A model generated the notes under the pieces. That model searched no databases, was not told where the DNA came from, and worked only from the letters and a program-made list of their open reading frames with translations. Below are positions 17,171 to 25,598 of a stretch of 64,000 nt of DNA, one piece after another. Made by a program: the position numbers and the translations under genes. Every line of letters starts with the position of its first letter. Within the stretch, counting starts at the first letter, position 1. The DNA comes from Metapseudomonas sp043392685 (GTDB taxonomy: Bacteria; Pseudomonadota; Gammaproteobacteria; Pseudomonadales; Pseudomonadaceae), in the NCBI GenBank assembly GCA_043392685.1, contig JBHZGM010000003.1; one strand, 5' to 3'.

Positions 17171-18013
17171 GTGAATGCATCCCGAACCGTCGCCGTGGCC
17201 TGCTGCCAGTTGGCACCGAAAGTCGGCGACCTCGCCCACAACCGCCGCCTCACCGAGCGGGCCATCCGCGCGGCGGCGCTGCAAGGCGCGCGAGTCGTGG
17301 TGCTGCCGGAGCTGGTGCAAAGCGGCTATGTCTTCCACGACCTCGCCGAAGCGCTGGCGCTGGCCGAGGCGGCGGACGGGCCGGCCCTGCAACTGTGGCA
17401 GGCGCTGGCTGTCGAGCTGGACATCGTCATCGTCGGCGGCTTCTGCGAGCGCCTGGAGGGTGAGCGTGTCGCCAACAGCGCCGCACTGGTGGATGCCACC
17501 GGCGTGCGCGCGATCTACCGCAAGGCGCATCTGTGGGATGCCGAAAACGCCATCTTCACCGCCGGCAACGAACAGCCGCCGGTGGTGGAAACCGCCTTCG
17601 GGCGCATTGGCGTGATGGTCTGCTACGACCTGGAATTCCCGGAATGGGTGCGCCTGCCGGCGCTGGCCGGTGCCGACCTGCTGTGTGCGCCGGTCAACTG
17701 GCCGGACGGTCCGCGCCCGCCCATCGAGCGGCCGGCGGAGGTGATCCGCGTGCAGGCCAATGCGGCGGTCAATCGCCTGTTCATCGCCGCCTGCGACCGT
17801 CATGGCAATGAGCGCGGCGTGAACTGGGTGCAGGGCTCGGTCATCGTCGACCCGGATGGCTACCCGCTGGCCGGACCGGCGGAAGAGGGCGGCGAGCAGA
17901 TCCTGATCGCCACCCTGAAGCTGGACGAAGCCCGCAACAAGCGCATCAGCCAGCACAACCACCTGCACGACGACCGGCGCCCTGCACTGTATCGGGCCGG
18001 CGGGCTGTTGTAG
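17171..18013 (+). CDS. Carbon-nitrogen hydrolase (nitrilase superfamily amidase)
   Basis: 280 residues from a GTG start preceded by GGGAG. The Glu-Lys-Cys triad is visible: Glu in VLPELVQSGY, Lys in IYRKAHLW, Cys in VMVCYDLEFPEW. Members hydrolyse amides, nitriles or N-carbamoyl compounds in the cytoplasm. The gene lies just after an NCS1 permease under a LysR regulator, which suggests release of ammonia from an imported amide or ureide. Branch assignment (N-carbamoyl amidase, omega-amidase or other) is not possible from motifs alone. Confidence 0.87.
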   Translation: MNASRTVAVACCQLAPKVGDLAHNRRLTERAIRAAALQGARVVVLPELVQSGYVFHDLAEALALAEAADGPALQLWQALAVELDIVIVGGFCERLEGERVANSAALVDATGVRAIYRKAHLWDAENAIFTAGNEQPPVVETAFGRIGVMVCYDLEFPEWVRLPALAGADLLCAPVNWPDGPRPPIERPAEVIRVQANAAVNRLFIAACDRHGNERGVNWVQGSVIVDPDGYPLAGPAEEGGEQILIATLKLDEARNKRISQHNHLHDDRRPALYRAGGLL

Positions 18014-18068
18014 GTGCAAGCGCTCTCCGCCAAGGGCAACGGGGTGCTCCCGCTCCCGGGGAAACACT

Positions 18069-18134
18069 GTAGGAGCCAGCTTGCTGGCGAATGGGCGATT
18101 CCCGGAACGCTTCGCGAGCAAGCTCGCTCCTACA
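18069..18134. repeat. REP-type inverted repeat pair
   Basis: GTAGGAGCCAGCTTGCTGGCGAA is followed, about 20 bases on, by its inverted partner TTCGCGAGCAAGCTCGCTCCTAC. It lies after the C-N hydrolase gene, as REP doublets often do at operon ends. Confidence 0.8.
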
Positions 18135-18214
18135 ACAACAGCTGCACCCTGTTGGCGGGGCCTGGCTGAACAGCATTACCGAACTGCGGGGATTTTTCTT
18201 GTTCCGGGGGAAAT

Positions 18215-18520
18215 CTACTGGTCCCGGGCCACGCTGGAAAACGCAGCCTGGGAGGGGCTCTCCTGCTCCCGGATGCAGAACAGCACCATGTGGAAGTCGC
18301 TGCCCCAGTCGGACTCGCAGCGGCTGCGGACCGGTCCGTTGTATCCGGCAATCGCCTCGGCGGACCTGCGTTGGTCCTCCACGCAGTAGTTGCGCATGGC
18401 ATCGCCACTCCATTTGCTCTGGCAGTGCGCTTGTATGGCCGATTCATCGGCCTGGGCAGTAGACAAAAAGCCGGCCACGATGGTCAGGGCTGCGGCGATC
18501 AGACACTTGTTGTTGGACAT
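18215..18520 (-). CDS. Small secreted protein of unknown function
   Basis: 101 residues from the ATG at 18520. A GTG at 18532 is also in frame, but AAGGAA lies only one base before it. Signal peptide CLIAAALTIVAGFLSTAQA, then a mature part with Cys in HCQSKW, NYCVEDQ, SRCESDW and LFCIREQ, which suggests two disulphides. The spacing C-x11-C...C-x11-C is an internal duplication of a roughly 33-residue unit. No function is recognised. Probably periplasmic. Confidence 0.7.
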   Translation of the reverse strand: MSNNKCLIAAALTIVAGFLSTAQADESAIQAHCQSKWSGDAMRNYCVEDQRRSAEAIAGYNGPVRSRCESDWGSDFHMVLFCIREQESPSQAAFSSVARDQ

Positions 18521-18532
18521 GGAAACGCTCAC

Positions 18533-18900
18533 TTCCTTCGAAAGGTCGGCCCTCCCTGACCCGCGGATTACAAAAAGCAGTGACGTGAAACCGTGCGAGA
18601 CGACGACTGACTGAACCCGCCCAAACAGCAGGGGAGCAGTCTAGTACAGCGCTGTTTTCTTCCCAGGTTCGTCGGCCATGACCCGACACCCGGTACGGGG
18701 CACAGCGTGGAAACGCGAACATTCTTCCACGCGAGAGAGCCGGTTTTACCGAACCTGGATCAATGCTTTTTGACTTGGCGGCGCTTGCCGCGACGAACGG
18801 AAAAACAGCGCCTGGAGGGTTTGGAGAAATGTCGGGCGGGCGCTGGAACTCGTTTCAGCGTCCGCACTCTGAGGGGAAACGCAAACACCAAGGAGTCACC
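18533..18900. other. Divergent spacer between two small secreted-protein genes
   Basis: 368 bases of lower coding character containing both divergent promoters. No repeat or RNA was recognised. Plus-strand frames open across it lack ribosome-binding sites. Confidence 0.5.
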
Positions 18901-19236
18901 ATGCGTGTCCGCAACACCGCTGCCGCCCTCGCACTGATCGCTGTTCCCTTTGCGTCCGCCGTGGCCAAGCACGACCACGACGATCACGACGATCTGCTGC
19001 GTAACCTCATCTCCACCGGCGCCACCACCGCTTCCAGCTACATCACCAGCGGCGGCGACGACAAACTCGTCGGCCCGGTGAAGGATGACGCCAGCAGCTT
19101 CATCGCCAGCGACGGCGCCATTCGCGGCCCGTACCTCGAAGCAGAACTGCAGCGGCTGCGCCAGCAGAACCCCGAACTGCAAGGCAGCAGCGATCTGGAA
19201 CTGGCCAGCGCGATCCTGGCCGCCGAACCCCGCTGA
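18901..19236 (+). CDS. DUF2388-family secreted protein
   Basis: 111 residues. AAGGAG precedes the ATG at 18901. A signal peptide (ALALIAVPFASAVA) is followed by the His/Asp-rich KHDHDDHDD. Then come GGDDKLVGPVKDDASSFIAS and DGAIRGPYLEAELQRLR, the features by which I recognise Pseudomonas DUF2388 proteins. Function is unknown. The HDHDDHDD tract could bind metal but is not a general feature of the family as far as I know. It has its own terminator. Confidence 0.75.
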   Translation: MRVRNTAAALALIAVPFASAVAKHDHDDHDDLLRNLISTGATTASSYITSGGDDKLVGPVKDDASSFIASDGAIRGPYLEAELQRLRQQNPELQGSSDLELASAILAAEPR

Positions 19237-19289
19237 CCTTCCCCGACACCCGACCGTCCTGGGGTAACGCAGGTCTACCGCGCCTGAAT

Positions 19290-19328
19290 AAAACGCCGAG
19301 CTCCTGAATGGACTCGGCGTTTTCTTTT
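19290..19328 (+). terminator. Intrinsic terminator after the DUF2388 gene
   Basis: AACGCCGAG pairs with CTCGGCGTT across about 12 bases, followed by TTTCTTTT. Confidence 0.85.
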
Positions 19329-19341
19329 CCGGTCTGTGGAC

Positions 19342-19533
19342 CTACTGACCGATCACGGGCGGCAACACCCGCACTTCGGCGGAGTGGGGGAGACTCAGCT
19401 CTATATGGGGGGATTTGTCCCGCAGGTCGATCAGGCAGGCGAAGTTTTGCCCGGCGAATTGATCGGAGCAGGTATAGCGGTCGTAGACGACATCCACCGA
19501 CAGGTCGTTGCGGATGAGGATATGACTGGGCAT
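19342..19533 (-). CDS. Small hypothetical protein, 63 residues
   Basis: ATG at 19533 to TAG. Third codon positions are mostly G or C, and the peptide includes DRYTCSDQFAGQNFACLIDLR with two Cys. No strong ribosome-binding site precedes it, and the DNA upstream looks degenerate. It may be a real small gene or the 3' end of a lost one. It stands at the left edge of the disturbed zone that ends at tRNA-Gly. Confidence 0.4.
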   Translation of the reverse strand: MPSHILIRNDLSVDVVYDRYTCSDQFAGQNFACLIDLRDKSPHIELSLPHSAEVRVLPPVIGQ

Positions 19534-19773
19534 ACGAGTGGCCGCAATTGACAGGAATCAGGCCCATGCTCAGCCTCGAGTCCACCGAGTGCAAGCCTGA
19601 TACCCCGGCCTCCATGCACGCTTCAACGCGGGCTGCAGAGCGGAACGATTTGTCGCCATCCGGTCTATGCTTCGAAAAAGCACGGCGGCCAGTCGCCGTT
19701 TCACCAGACCATCACACAAGGGTATGAGGGTGACTGCACTCTGCCAGTGCAGCCAGGCCCCGTGCAATTACAC

Positions 19774-21267
19774 ATGAGTGAAGAAGCAAAGCCTGCTGCC
19801 CCTCGATCTGTACGTGAACCCTCGCTCATGGATGGCCTGCTGCCCATTGTGGGCCTCGTTGTCCTGCTCGGCACTTCCTACTACCTGTTTGGCGAAAGCG
19901 CGTCTTCCGGCCCCAACCAGATTGCGCTGATGTTTTGCGGCGTCATTGCCACACTCATCGGCTACAAGAACGGCATAGCTCTGGAAGACATCCGGGAAGC
20001 CATAGTGGCAGGCATCGGCACAGGCCTGCAGGCCATGTTCATTCTGCTGGCGGTTGGCGCATTGATCGGCACCTGGGCCATGAGCGGCACCATTTCTTCG
20101 ATGGTGTATTACGGCATGAAGCTGCTCAACCCCCATTATTTTTACGCCACCGCTTGCCTCATCTGTGCGGTGGCGGCCCTCAGTATCGGCAGCTCCTGGA
20201 CCGTGGCCGGCACCATCGGCATCGGCATGGTGGGCATTGCCCAAAGCATGGGGCTGTCGCCCGAAATCACCGCCGGCGCGGTAATTTCCGGTGCCTATTT
20301 TGGCGACAAGGCCTCGCCGCTGTCTGACGCCTCCAACCTGGCCACTGCTGCGGCAGGCTCTGAGCTGTTCAGTCATATCAAGGAATCCCTGTGGACCTCG
20401 GTGCCTTCTCTGCTGCTGGCCCTTGTCGGATTTACCTTGCTGGGATCTCCCGAGAGCTTCGATACGCAATCTGCCTTGAGCGAGCTGGAACAAAAGGTCA
20501 CCGTCTCGCTGTGGACGTTTCTTCCCTTGCTGCTGGTGCTGGTGCTGGCGCTATGCAAAGTGCCGCCGTTCGTTACCATTTTCATGAGCGCGTTGGCGGG
20601 TGGCGTGATGGCAGTCATCCTCACGCCCCAGGCGGTCACCACGTTGGCCGACAATCCCAGCCTGCACCCGGCACTGCAGCAGCTCAAAGGTGTATGGGAG
20701 GCACTGTCCAACGGGTACCACATTTCCAGCGGCGACCCCCGCGTGGACAGGCTGCTGACCCGGGGCGGCATGTCCAGCATGATGACCACCATCTGGCTGA
20801 TCATGACGGCACTGGCATTCGGCGCAATTGTCGAGCGCACCGGCCTGCTTGGTCGGGTGATCACCCCCCTGGTCAACAAGGCGAAGTCGGTGACCGCTAC
20901 CGTGATGGCATTGGTGGGATCGTGTGTGGCCGCCAATGCGTTGACCTCCGACCAGTACATCGCCATTGTGTTGCCCGCGCGCATGTTCCGGAAAAACTTT
21001 GAGGAGCGGGGCTTGGCGCCGGTGATGCTTTCCCGGGTGGTGAATGACTCCGCCACAGTCACCTCTGCGCTGGTTCCCTGGAACAGTTGCGGCGCCTACA
21101 TGTCGGCCGCGCTGGGCGTGTCCGTCATCGGCTTTGCGCCCTTCTGTTTCTTCAATCTGCTGAGCCCGTTGCTGACCGTGGTGTTCACGGCCCTGGGTTT
21201 TCGCGTACTACGCTCTGTCAGCGGACATGGTTCGGCACGGCCGCCCCAGGCTGGCACAGGGGGCTGA
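19774..21267 (+). CDS. nhaC: Na+/H+ antiporter, NhaC family
   Basis: About 497 residues with 11-12 membrane segments. The NhaC signature GAYFGDKASPLSDASNLAT is near residue 170 and SALVPWNSCGAY near the C-terminus. It would exchange Na+ (or carry an organic anion) for H+. ATG at 19774 is chosen; a start at 19747 is in frame and neither has a clear ribosome-binding site. Codons such as ATA, ACA, TTT and GCA are more frequent than in neighbouring genes, which suggests a different origin. It sits next to antiporter debris and tRNA-Gly. Confidence 0.85.
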   Translation: MSEEAKPAAPRSVREPSLMDGLLPIVGLVVLLGTSYYLFGESASSGPNQIALMFCGVIATLIGYKNGIALEDIREAIVAGIGTGLQAMFILLAVGALIGTWAMSGTISSMVYYGMKLLNPHYFYATACLICAVAALSIGSSWTVAGTIGIGMVGIAQSMGLSPEITAGAVISGAYFGDKASPLSDASNLATAAAGSELFSHIKESLWTSVPSLLLALVGFTLLGSPESFDTQSALSELEQKVTVSLWTFLPLLLVLVLALCKVPPFVTIFMSALAGGVMAVILTPQAVTTLADNPSLHPALQQLKGVWEALSNGYHISSGDPRVDRLLTRGGMSSMMTTIWLIMTALAFGAIVERTGLLGRVITPLVNKAKSVTATVMALVGSCVAANALTSDQYIAIVLPARMFRKNFEERGLAPVMLSRVVNDSATVTSALVPWNSCGAYMSAALGVSVIGFAPFCFFNLLSPLLTVVFTALGFRVLRSVSGHGSARPPQAGTGG

Positions 21268-21611
21268 TGCCTGCCGGCAGATCGTGCATGGCTGGATTGC
21301 CCGCGCATGGGCTGCAGAAAAGTGGGTTCTTCGCGAACTCAAGGGAAGAGCGAGTTGGCATTCAGGGAAGTGGGTAGATCGGCAGCTGCCAAGCAGCTCA
21401 CTCCCTGCTTCCTCTGCTGCCGCCATGCGTCCTGTTGATCTTGAGGCCGACTCCATCCGCATCCGCTACGAACAAGTCACTGCCCTTGAGCTGCGCGACG
21501 GATTTGACCACATAACCACCCAACATCGAGCTATTGGTCACCCGATGCGTTTTTTGCACGGTATGGGCCATAAGTTGGCCAGTGGCTGACCAGTTCTTGC
21601 TTCGGGAGTGA
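21268..21611. other. Degenerate spacer after nhaC
   Basis: No gene supported. A minus-strand frame continues here from the antiporter fragment without homology that I recognise. CTGGTCAGCCACTGGCCAACTTATGGCC (minus strand, about 21567-21594) has the look of an insertion-sequence end but was not matched to a named element. Confidence 0.4.
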
Positions 21612-21905
21612 TCAGCTGACTGACGCGTCCGGCGTGAAAAAGTAGGCCAGACCGAGAATGGGTAGACGGCCAGCAACTGCACACCCTTGAGCCAATCCGA
21701 GCGACCATCGCCTGCCACCTGGCCGGTAATGAGGACGGCCAGCAGGACACTCAGCACCAGGCCGCCGGAAAAGGCCAGGTCCATCGGGTGCGCACCAATG
21801 CCGTAGCTGGCCAGCACCAGGACCGGTGCGACGAACAGGGCTACCTGGACACTGGAACCGATCGCGATGGAAAGCGATAGATCCATGCGATTTTTGTGCC
21901 CGAAG
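21612..21905 (-). pseudogene. 3' fragment of a Ca2+/H+ antiporter (ChaA/CAX type), frameshifted
   Basis: The minus strand reads KNRMDLSLSIAIGSSVQVAL, then LVLASYGIGAHPMDLAFS and QVAGDGRSDWLKGVQLLAVY, the C-terminal repeat of CAX exchangers. After VY the reading needs a 1-base shift to continue as ILGLAYFFTPDASVS and stop at 21612-21614. The N-terminal two-thirds of the protein is absent upstream of about 21905. So it is both truncated and frameshifted and should be inactive. Confidence 0.8.
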
Positions 21906-21972
21906 AAACAGGGAGACCCCCTGTGGGTAGGGAGTGCTTGGCTGAATCGGGAGAGAGTTCGCCGCTGAATCG

Positions 21973-22025
21973 GTGACAGTTTCGCTAGCTTGTGATGCGC
22001 TTAACTGTCATCAAAACTGTCACCA
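21973..22025. repeat. Inverted and direct repeats of AAACTGTCACC, possible IS end
   Basis: GGTGACAGTTT (21973-21983) and AAACTGTCACC (22015-22025) form a perfect 11-bp inverted repeat, with a further ACTGTCA at 22004-22010. GCTGAATCGG is also directly repeated at 21942 and 21965. Multiple short terminal repeats like these are typical of IS ends, but no transposase is present. Confidence 0.45.
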
Positions 22026-22071
22026 GTTTTAGCGCTGGCGTCGTTGGAAAGGCTGGAGGTCTTGAGAATTC

Positions 22072-22145
22072 TGGAGCGGGCGAAGGGAATCGAACCCTCG
22101 TCATGAGCTTGGGAAGCTCAGGTAATGCCATTATACGACGCCCGC
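22072..22145 (-). tRNA. tRNA-Gly(CCC)
   Basis: Minus strand, 74 nt with encoded CCA. The acceptor stem GCGGGCG pairs with CGCCCGC, and the T arm has GGTTCGATTCC. The anticodon stem TGAGC/GCTCA closes the loop TTCCCAA, so the anticodon is CCC. The 3' side faces the disturbed region at 19.5-22.0 kb, as expected if the gene has served as an integration site. Confidence 0.93.
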
Positions 22146-22242
22146 AACGGGTGCCATTTTTACCAGAAGCGATGCGCAAGGTGAAGCCCGGGGCAGTCAC
22201 AAGTTACTGAAAATACTTGCACCTGCCCGGGCGGCCACGCGT

Positions 22243-23124
22243 TCAAACGGCTATGGCCTGGTAGTCGGCGACCTGCGGGCGAGCCATGCCCCTGGTGGCC
22301 GTGGACTTGAGGAAGCCCAGCATCGCCTGCTGGGTCTGCAGCCAGCCTGCCTTGTGTTCGACGTCGACGAAGTGCCCGGCGTTGTCGATGACGGCGAACT
22401 GGCAATCGCGCACGTGCCTGGCGAAGTGACGGGCATCTTTGGCAGAGGTGTATTCGTCGCGGTCGCCGTTGATGAACAGCAGCGGGATGTCGACGTTGGC
22501 CAGGCAATCCACGTAGCAGCGCGAATCCATGTTGAGCACCTGGCGGATGTGGAAGTGCATCTGCAGGTATTCGTGCTCGTCCAGGTTGGAGCAGTGCTTG
22601 TGGTTGAAGCGCTGGTACAGGCCCGGCAGGTGCTTGCCGATGGTGTTGTTCACCAGGTGTCCCACGGCGTCGCGGTCGATGGCGGCGAGGCAGTCCAGGC
22701 CACGGGTGAGGTAGTCCATCATCGGTTCGTTGATGATGGGCGAGAAGGAGGTCACCACGGCCTTCTTGATCCGCGCCGGGCACTGGGCAAGGGCGAGCAG
22801 GGCGGAAACGCTGCCCCAGGAGAAGGACATCAGGTAATCCACCCGGAAGTGCTCGATCAGGTGCAGGAGGATGTCGGCCTCGGTCTCCTTGCTGATGAAG
22901 CGGGTGTTGTCGTTATGCGGCTTGGACTGGCCGGCATAGGGCTCGTCGAAAAGCACCACGTTGAAGTGCGGTTGCAGGTACTTCACTGTCTGCGCGAACG
23001 AGGCGGTCGTCGACAAGGAGCCGTTGATCAGAATGATGGTTTCCCTGGCCTGGGGGTTGCCGTAGAACTCCGTGTGAACCTTGTACTGGCTGTGAATCTC
23101 GACGATGGCGGTTTCCGGCCTCAT
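22243..23124 (-). CDS. phaG: PhaG, 3-hydroxyacyl-ACP thioesterase/transacylase
   Basis: 293-residue alpha/beta hydrolase that matches remembered P. putida PhaG nearly throughout (start MRPE, then TIILINGSLSTTASFAQTV, SKPHN, GDRDEYTS). It diverts (R)-3-hydroxyacyl groups from fatty-acid synthesis to mcl-polyhydroxyalkanoate precursors. The nucleophile Ser is in SFSWGS, the acid Asp in GDRDEYT and the His in NAGHFVD. RhlA is the close paralogue, but the N-terminus and the SKETEADILLHLIEHF segment fit PhaG better. AGGAGG lies just before the ATG. It is monocistronic and next to tRNA-Gly. Confidence 0.9.
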   Translation of the reverse strand: MRPETAIVEIHSQYKVHTEFYGNPQARETIILINGSLSTTASFAQTVKYLQPHFNVVLFDEPYAGQSKPHNDNTRFISKETEADILLHLIEHFRVDYLMSFSWGSVSALLALAQCPARIKKAVVTSFSPIINEPMMDYLTRGLDCLAAIDRDAVGHLVNNTIGKHLPGLYQRFNHKHCSNLDEHEYLQMHFHIRQVLNMDSRCYVDCLANVDIPLLFINGDRDEYTSAKDARHFARHVRDCQFAVIDNAGHFVDVEHKAGWLQTQQAMLGFLKSTATRGMARPQVADYQAIAV

Positions 23125-23522
23125 GTCGTTTCCTCCTGGCGCAGATGGGTCATGCGGGCCCTTTCAACGGCTTGGCCCGCGCTAAGTCATGGCAGTAGGA
23201 AAACGTCTTTCGATGACAATCGAATGTCAGACGGAGATTTTTAAAATTCTTTATATTTCAAGCGGTTAGGTCGAGAAAAGACGGCGGGAACCGGCGCTTT
23301 GGAGGGCGACGGACAGGGTCTTCTAACCAGGCAGGGAACCTACGAGTGCAATGCACAGGAAACCGCAGGGAACGCTTAGACGGTCGTCGTGACTCTTTGG
23401 TCACGCTCTGACCTTTGGTTCGATTTAAGCAGGGCCTCTTTACCCCCGCAAGCTCATTGAAAGGAAAAATTCTTGCAGTTCGTCGGTTTATTCGATTCCG
23501 ATGTGACTCGCATTATTCCTAG
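23125..23522. other. Spacer between phaG and rsuA
   Basis: 398 bases with AT-rich patches at 23230-23265 (upstream of phaG) and 23455-23520. No ORF with coding character, no terminator-like hairpin and no RNA family was recognised. Confidence 0.5.
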
Positions 23523-24215
23523 CTAAAAGCAGGCCACTTCTTCGGCGGTGAGCGGCCGGTAGTCGCCTGGCTGCATGTGCCGGTCCAGTCGCAGCGGGCC
23601 GATGCTCTCGCGGTGCAGGCGCACGACGCGGTTGCGGAAGTGGCCGAACATGCGCTTGACCTGGTGATAACGACCCTCGTGCAGGGTCAGGCGGGCGGCG
23701 CGGGTGTCGAGGATTTCCAGCTGGGCGGGGAGGGTGGTGAGGTCCTCGAAGGCGAAGTACAGCCCCTGGGCGAAGGTCTCGATGTACTCGGCCTCGATGG
23801 GCTGCTCGGTTTCCACGTAGTAGACCTTGGGTTGCTTGCTGCCGGGCAGGGTGAGCCGGCGTGACCAGTGCCCGTCGTTGGTGATCAGCAGCAGGCCGGT
23901 GGTGGTGAGGTCCAGGCGCCCACCCAGGTGCAGCTCGTGCTTGTCGGGCTCGTCGAGCAGGTCGAGCACGGTGGGATGCTCCGGGTGCTCGGTGGCGCTG
24001 ACGTGACCGGCAGGCTTGTAGAGCATGAAATAGCGCGCCGGCTTGCCGGGCTGGAGCATGCGCTCGTCCAGTTCCACACGATTGAACTCGCGGATTTCGA
24101 CGCGGCCGTCAGTGACCGGCTGGCCGTCCACCCGGACCCGACCGGCGGCCAGCAGCAGGCGCGCGTCGAGGCGGCTGAATTCGGCGAAATTGCTCAAGAA
24201 TCGATCAAGGCGCAT
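23523..24215 (-). CDS. rsuA: 16S rRNA pseudouridine(516) synthase RsuA
   Basis: 230 residues. An N-terminal S4 RNA-binding domain (MRLDRFLSN ... GRVRVDGQPV) is followed by the RsuA/RluB-type catalytic domain with the Asp motif GGRLDLTTTGLLLIT near residue 98. HEGRYHQVKRMF is also conserved. It would isomerise U516 of 16S rRNA. The ATG at 24215 overlaps the stop of the upstream CWC gene (TGATG), so the two are co-translated. The open frame continues farther upstream but without homology. Confidence 0.92.
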   Translation of the reverse strand: MRLDRFLSNFAEFSRLDARLLLAAGRVRVDGQPVTDGRVEIREFNRVELDERMLQPGKPARYFMLYKPAGHVSATEHPEHPTVLDLLDEPDKHELHLGGRLDLTTTGLLLITNDGHWSRRLTLPGSKQPKVYYVETEQPIEAEYIETFAQGLYFAFEDLTTLPAQLEILDTRAARLTLHEGRYHQVKRMFGHFRNRVVRLHRESIGPLRLDRHMQPGDYRPLTAEEVACF

Positions 24216-24427
24216 CAGCTTGGTGCATCGGATGGCAGCGCCTGTGCGCAGCGGGGGCAGAGACAGGCGCGGTCGATATCCGGCGGGGGGATGCGTTCGA
24301 GTGCGGCGGGGTCGATTTTCGCCGTGAAGCACCAGCATGCCTCCCCGGCGCGAGCGGGATCGGCCTGGGTGCACTGGTTGCTCTGGCCGCACAGCGGGCA
24401 GCGGGTGGGATCGGACGGGGTGCTCAT
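24215..24427 (-). CDS. Cysteine-rich CWC-type small protein
   Basis: 70 residues from the ATG at 24427. CPLCGQSNQC, then CWC and CLCPRC give the Cys pattern of the bacterial CWC family, probably a zinc or iron site. The family function is unknown to me. It overlaps rsuA by one base, a conserved-looking pairing that hints at a role near RNA modification. An upstream in-frame start at 24484 would add 19 residues without support. Confidence 0.75.
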   Translation of the reverse strand: MSTPSDPTRCPLCGQSNQCTQADPARAGEACWCFTAKIDPAALERIPPPDIDRACLCPRCAQALPSDAPS

Positions 24428-24690
24428 GACGGCGGTTCGCGGCGGAAAGGGCGCAAGGGTGCAGCCTTGCGGGCCTGGCTGCAAGTCCGGGCCGATGCGC
24501 GCCGTTTCCCGATGATCGTGCAGTGCTGGACGTTGCCGTCCGGCGCGGATGGCCTAGGCTCGAATATGCAAGGTGAAGAAGTCCGAAAGCGACCTGGCCG
24601 GATTCACAAAAGTCTGAGGGCCGCGAAGAAGCTGACGCATATTCGCGGTCTATCGATTCCGTCACCCACCATTCTGAGCAGAGCTGCCTC

Positions 24691-25413
24691 GTGTCCACCA
24701 ACATCACTGCTGTCAACAAAGCCAAGGCCTGGTCCGCTCACGGCGTCACCGCCACCGGCGTCGTGCTGGCCCTGATGGCCATTCTTGCCCTGTTCGACAA
24801 CCAGCCCCGCGACTGCCTGCTCTGGCTCGGTGCGGCGCTATTGGTCGACGGCCTCGATGGCACGCTCGCGCGCCGCGTGCAGACCAGCACCATGCTGCCG
24901 AACTTCGACGGTTCCACACTGGACCTGGTGATCGACTACCTCACCTACGTGTTCATCCCGGCGATCTTCATCTACCGCTACATCGACCTGCCGGAGCACA
25001 CGGCGCTGGTGGCGGTGAGCCTGATCCTGGTGTCGTCGCTGTTCTGTTTCTGCAACCAGAACATGAAGAGCAGCGACAACTACTTCGTCGGCTTCCCCGC
25101 GGCCTGGAACGTGGTGGCGCTGTACATCTGGATCATCGAACCGCCGGCGGTGGTGAGCCTGCTGCTGATCTGCGTCCTCGCCGCGCTGACCCTGACCAAG
25201 CTGAAATTCCTTCACCCGTTCCGGGTGCGCAAGCTGATGCCGCTGAACATCGTGGTCACCTTCGTGTGGATGATCAGCAGCATGCTCCTCATCCTCCAGC
25301 ACCCCTTCTACAAGTCGCTGGTGCTGGGCATCTGGTGGCTGGCGTCGGCGTACTTCGTCGGCATCTGCCTGTGGCGCAGCCTGTTGGACTGGACCCACAA
25401 GCTGAAGGCCTGA
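24691..25413 (+). CDS. pcs: Phosphatidylcholine synthase
   Basis: 240 residues from a GTG start, with about 7-8 membrane segments. It condenses CDP-diacylglycerol with choline to give phosphatidylcholine in the inner membrane. The CDP-alcohol phosphotransferase motif reads DGLDGTLAR ... DGSTLDLVID (residues about 50-80), with the spacing special to the Pcs subfamily. NQNMKSSDNYFVGFPAAWN is also typical. Only some pseudomonads, including P. aeruginosa, make PC this way. It is monocistronic. Confidence 0.9.
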   Translation: MSTNITAVNKAKAWSAHGVTATGVVLALMAILALFDNQPRDCLLWLGAALLVDGLDGTLARRVQTSTMLPNFDGSTLDLVIDYLTYVFIPAIFIYRYIDLPEHTALVAVSLILVSSLFCFCNQNMKSSDNYFVGFPAAWNVVALYIWIIEPPAVVSLLLICVLAALTLTKLKFLHPFRVRKLMPLNIVVTFVWMISSMLLILQHPFYKSLVLGIWWLASAYFVGICLWRSLLDWTHKLKA

Positions 25414-25443
25414 GCGCCCGTTTTCCCTTTTACTTTTTGTGGA

Positions 25444-25469
25444 GCGAATTCATTCGCGAATGAATTCGC
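25444..25469. repeat. 26-bp perfect palindrome with GAATTCATTCGCGAATGAATTC core
   Basis: A perfectly self-complementary element between the pcs gene and the AhpD-like gene. Partial copies of the same core occur near 258, 35058, 53142 and 53250. It looks like a second REP family, distinct from the GCTCGCGAA type. Confidence 0.75.
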
Positions 25470-25598
25470 ACAGTCGTGTCTCCTTCCCAGGTTTCGCTCA
25501 GCAGATTGGCCACCTGCTATTCGGGGTAATTGGCCGTAGGTCGAAAGCCGCGCCGGCAGTAGCGTGGAGGCGTCCCTTCCCAACCTGAGGATGCTCCA

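Noticed and set aside
19560..22145. Classical genomic island with att duplications at tRNA-Gly
   Set aside because: I found no second copy of the tRNA 3' end and no integrase in the window. Only debris is present, so I report a disturbed zone and not an island.
22243..23124. RhlA (rhamnolipid synthesis) in place of PhaG
   Set aside because: Same family, but the start MRPE, the NGSLSTTASFAQTV block and the absence of rhlB and rhlR nearby favour PhaG.
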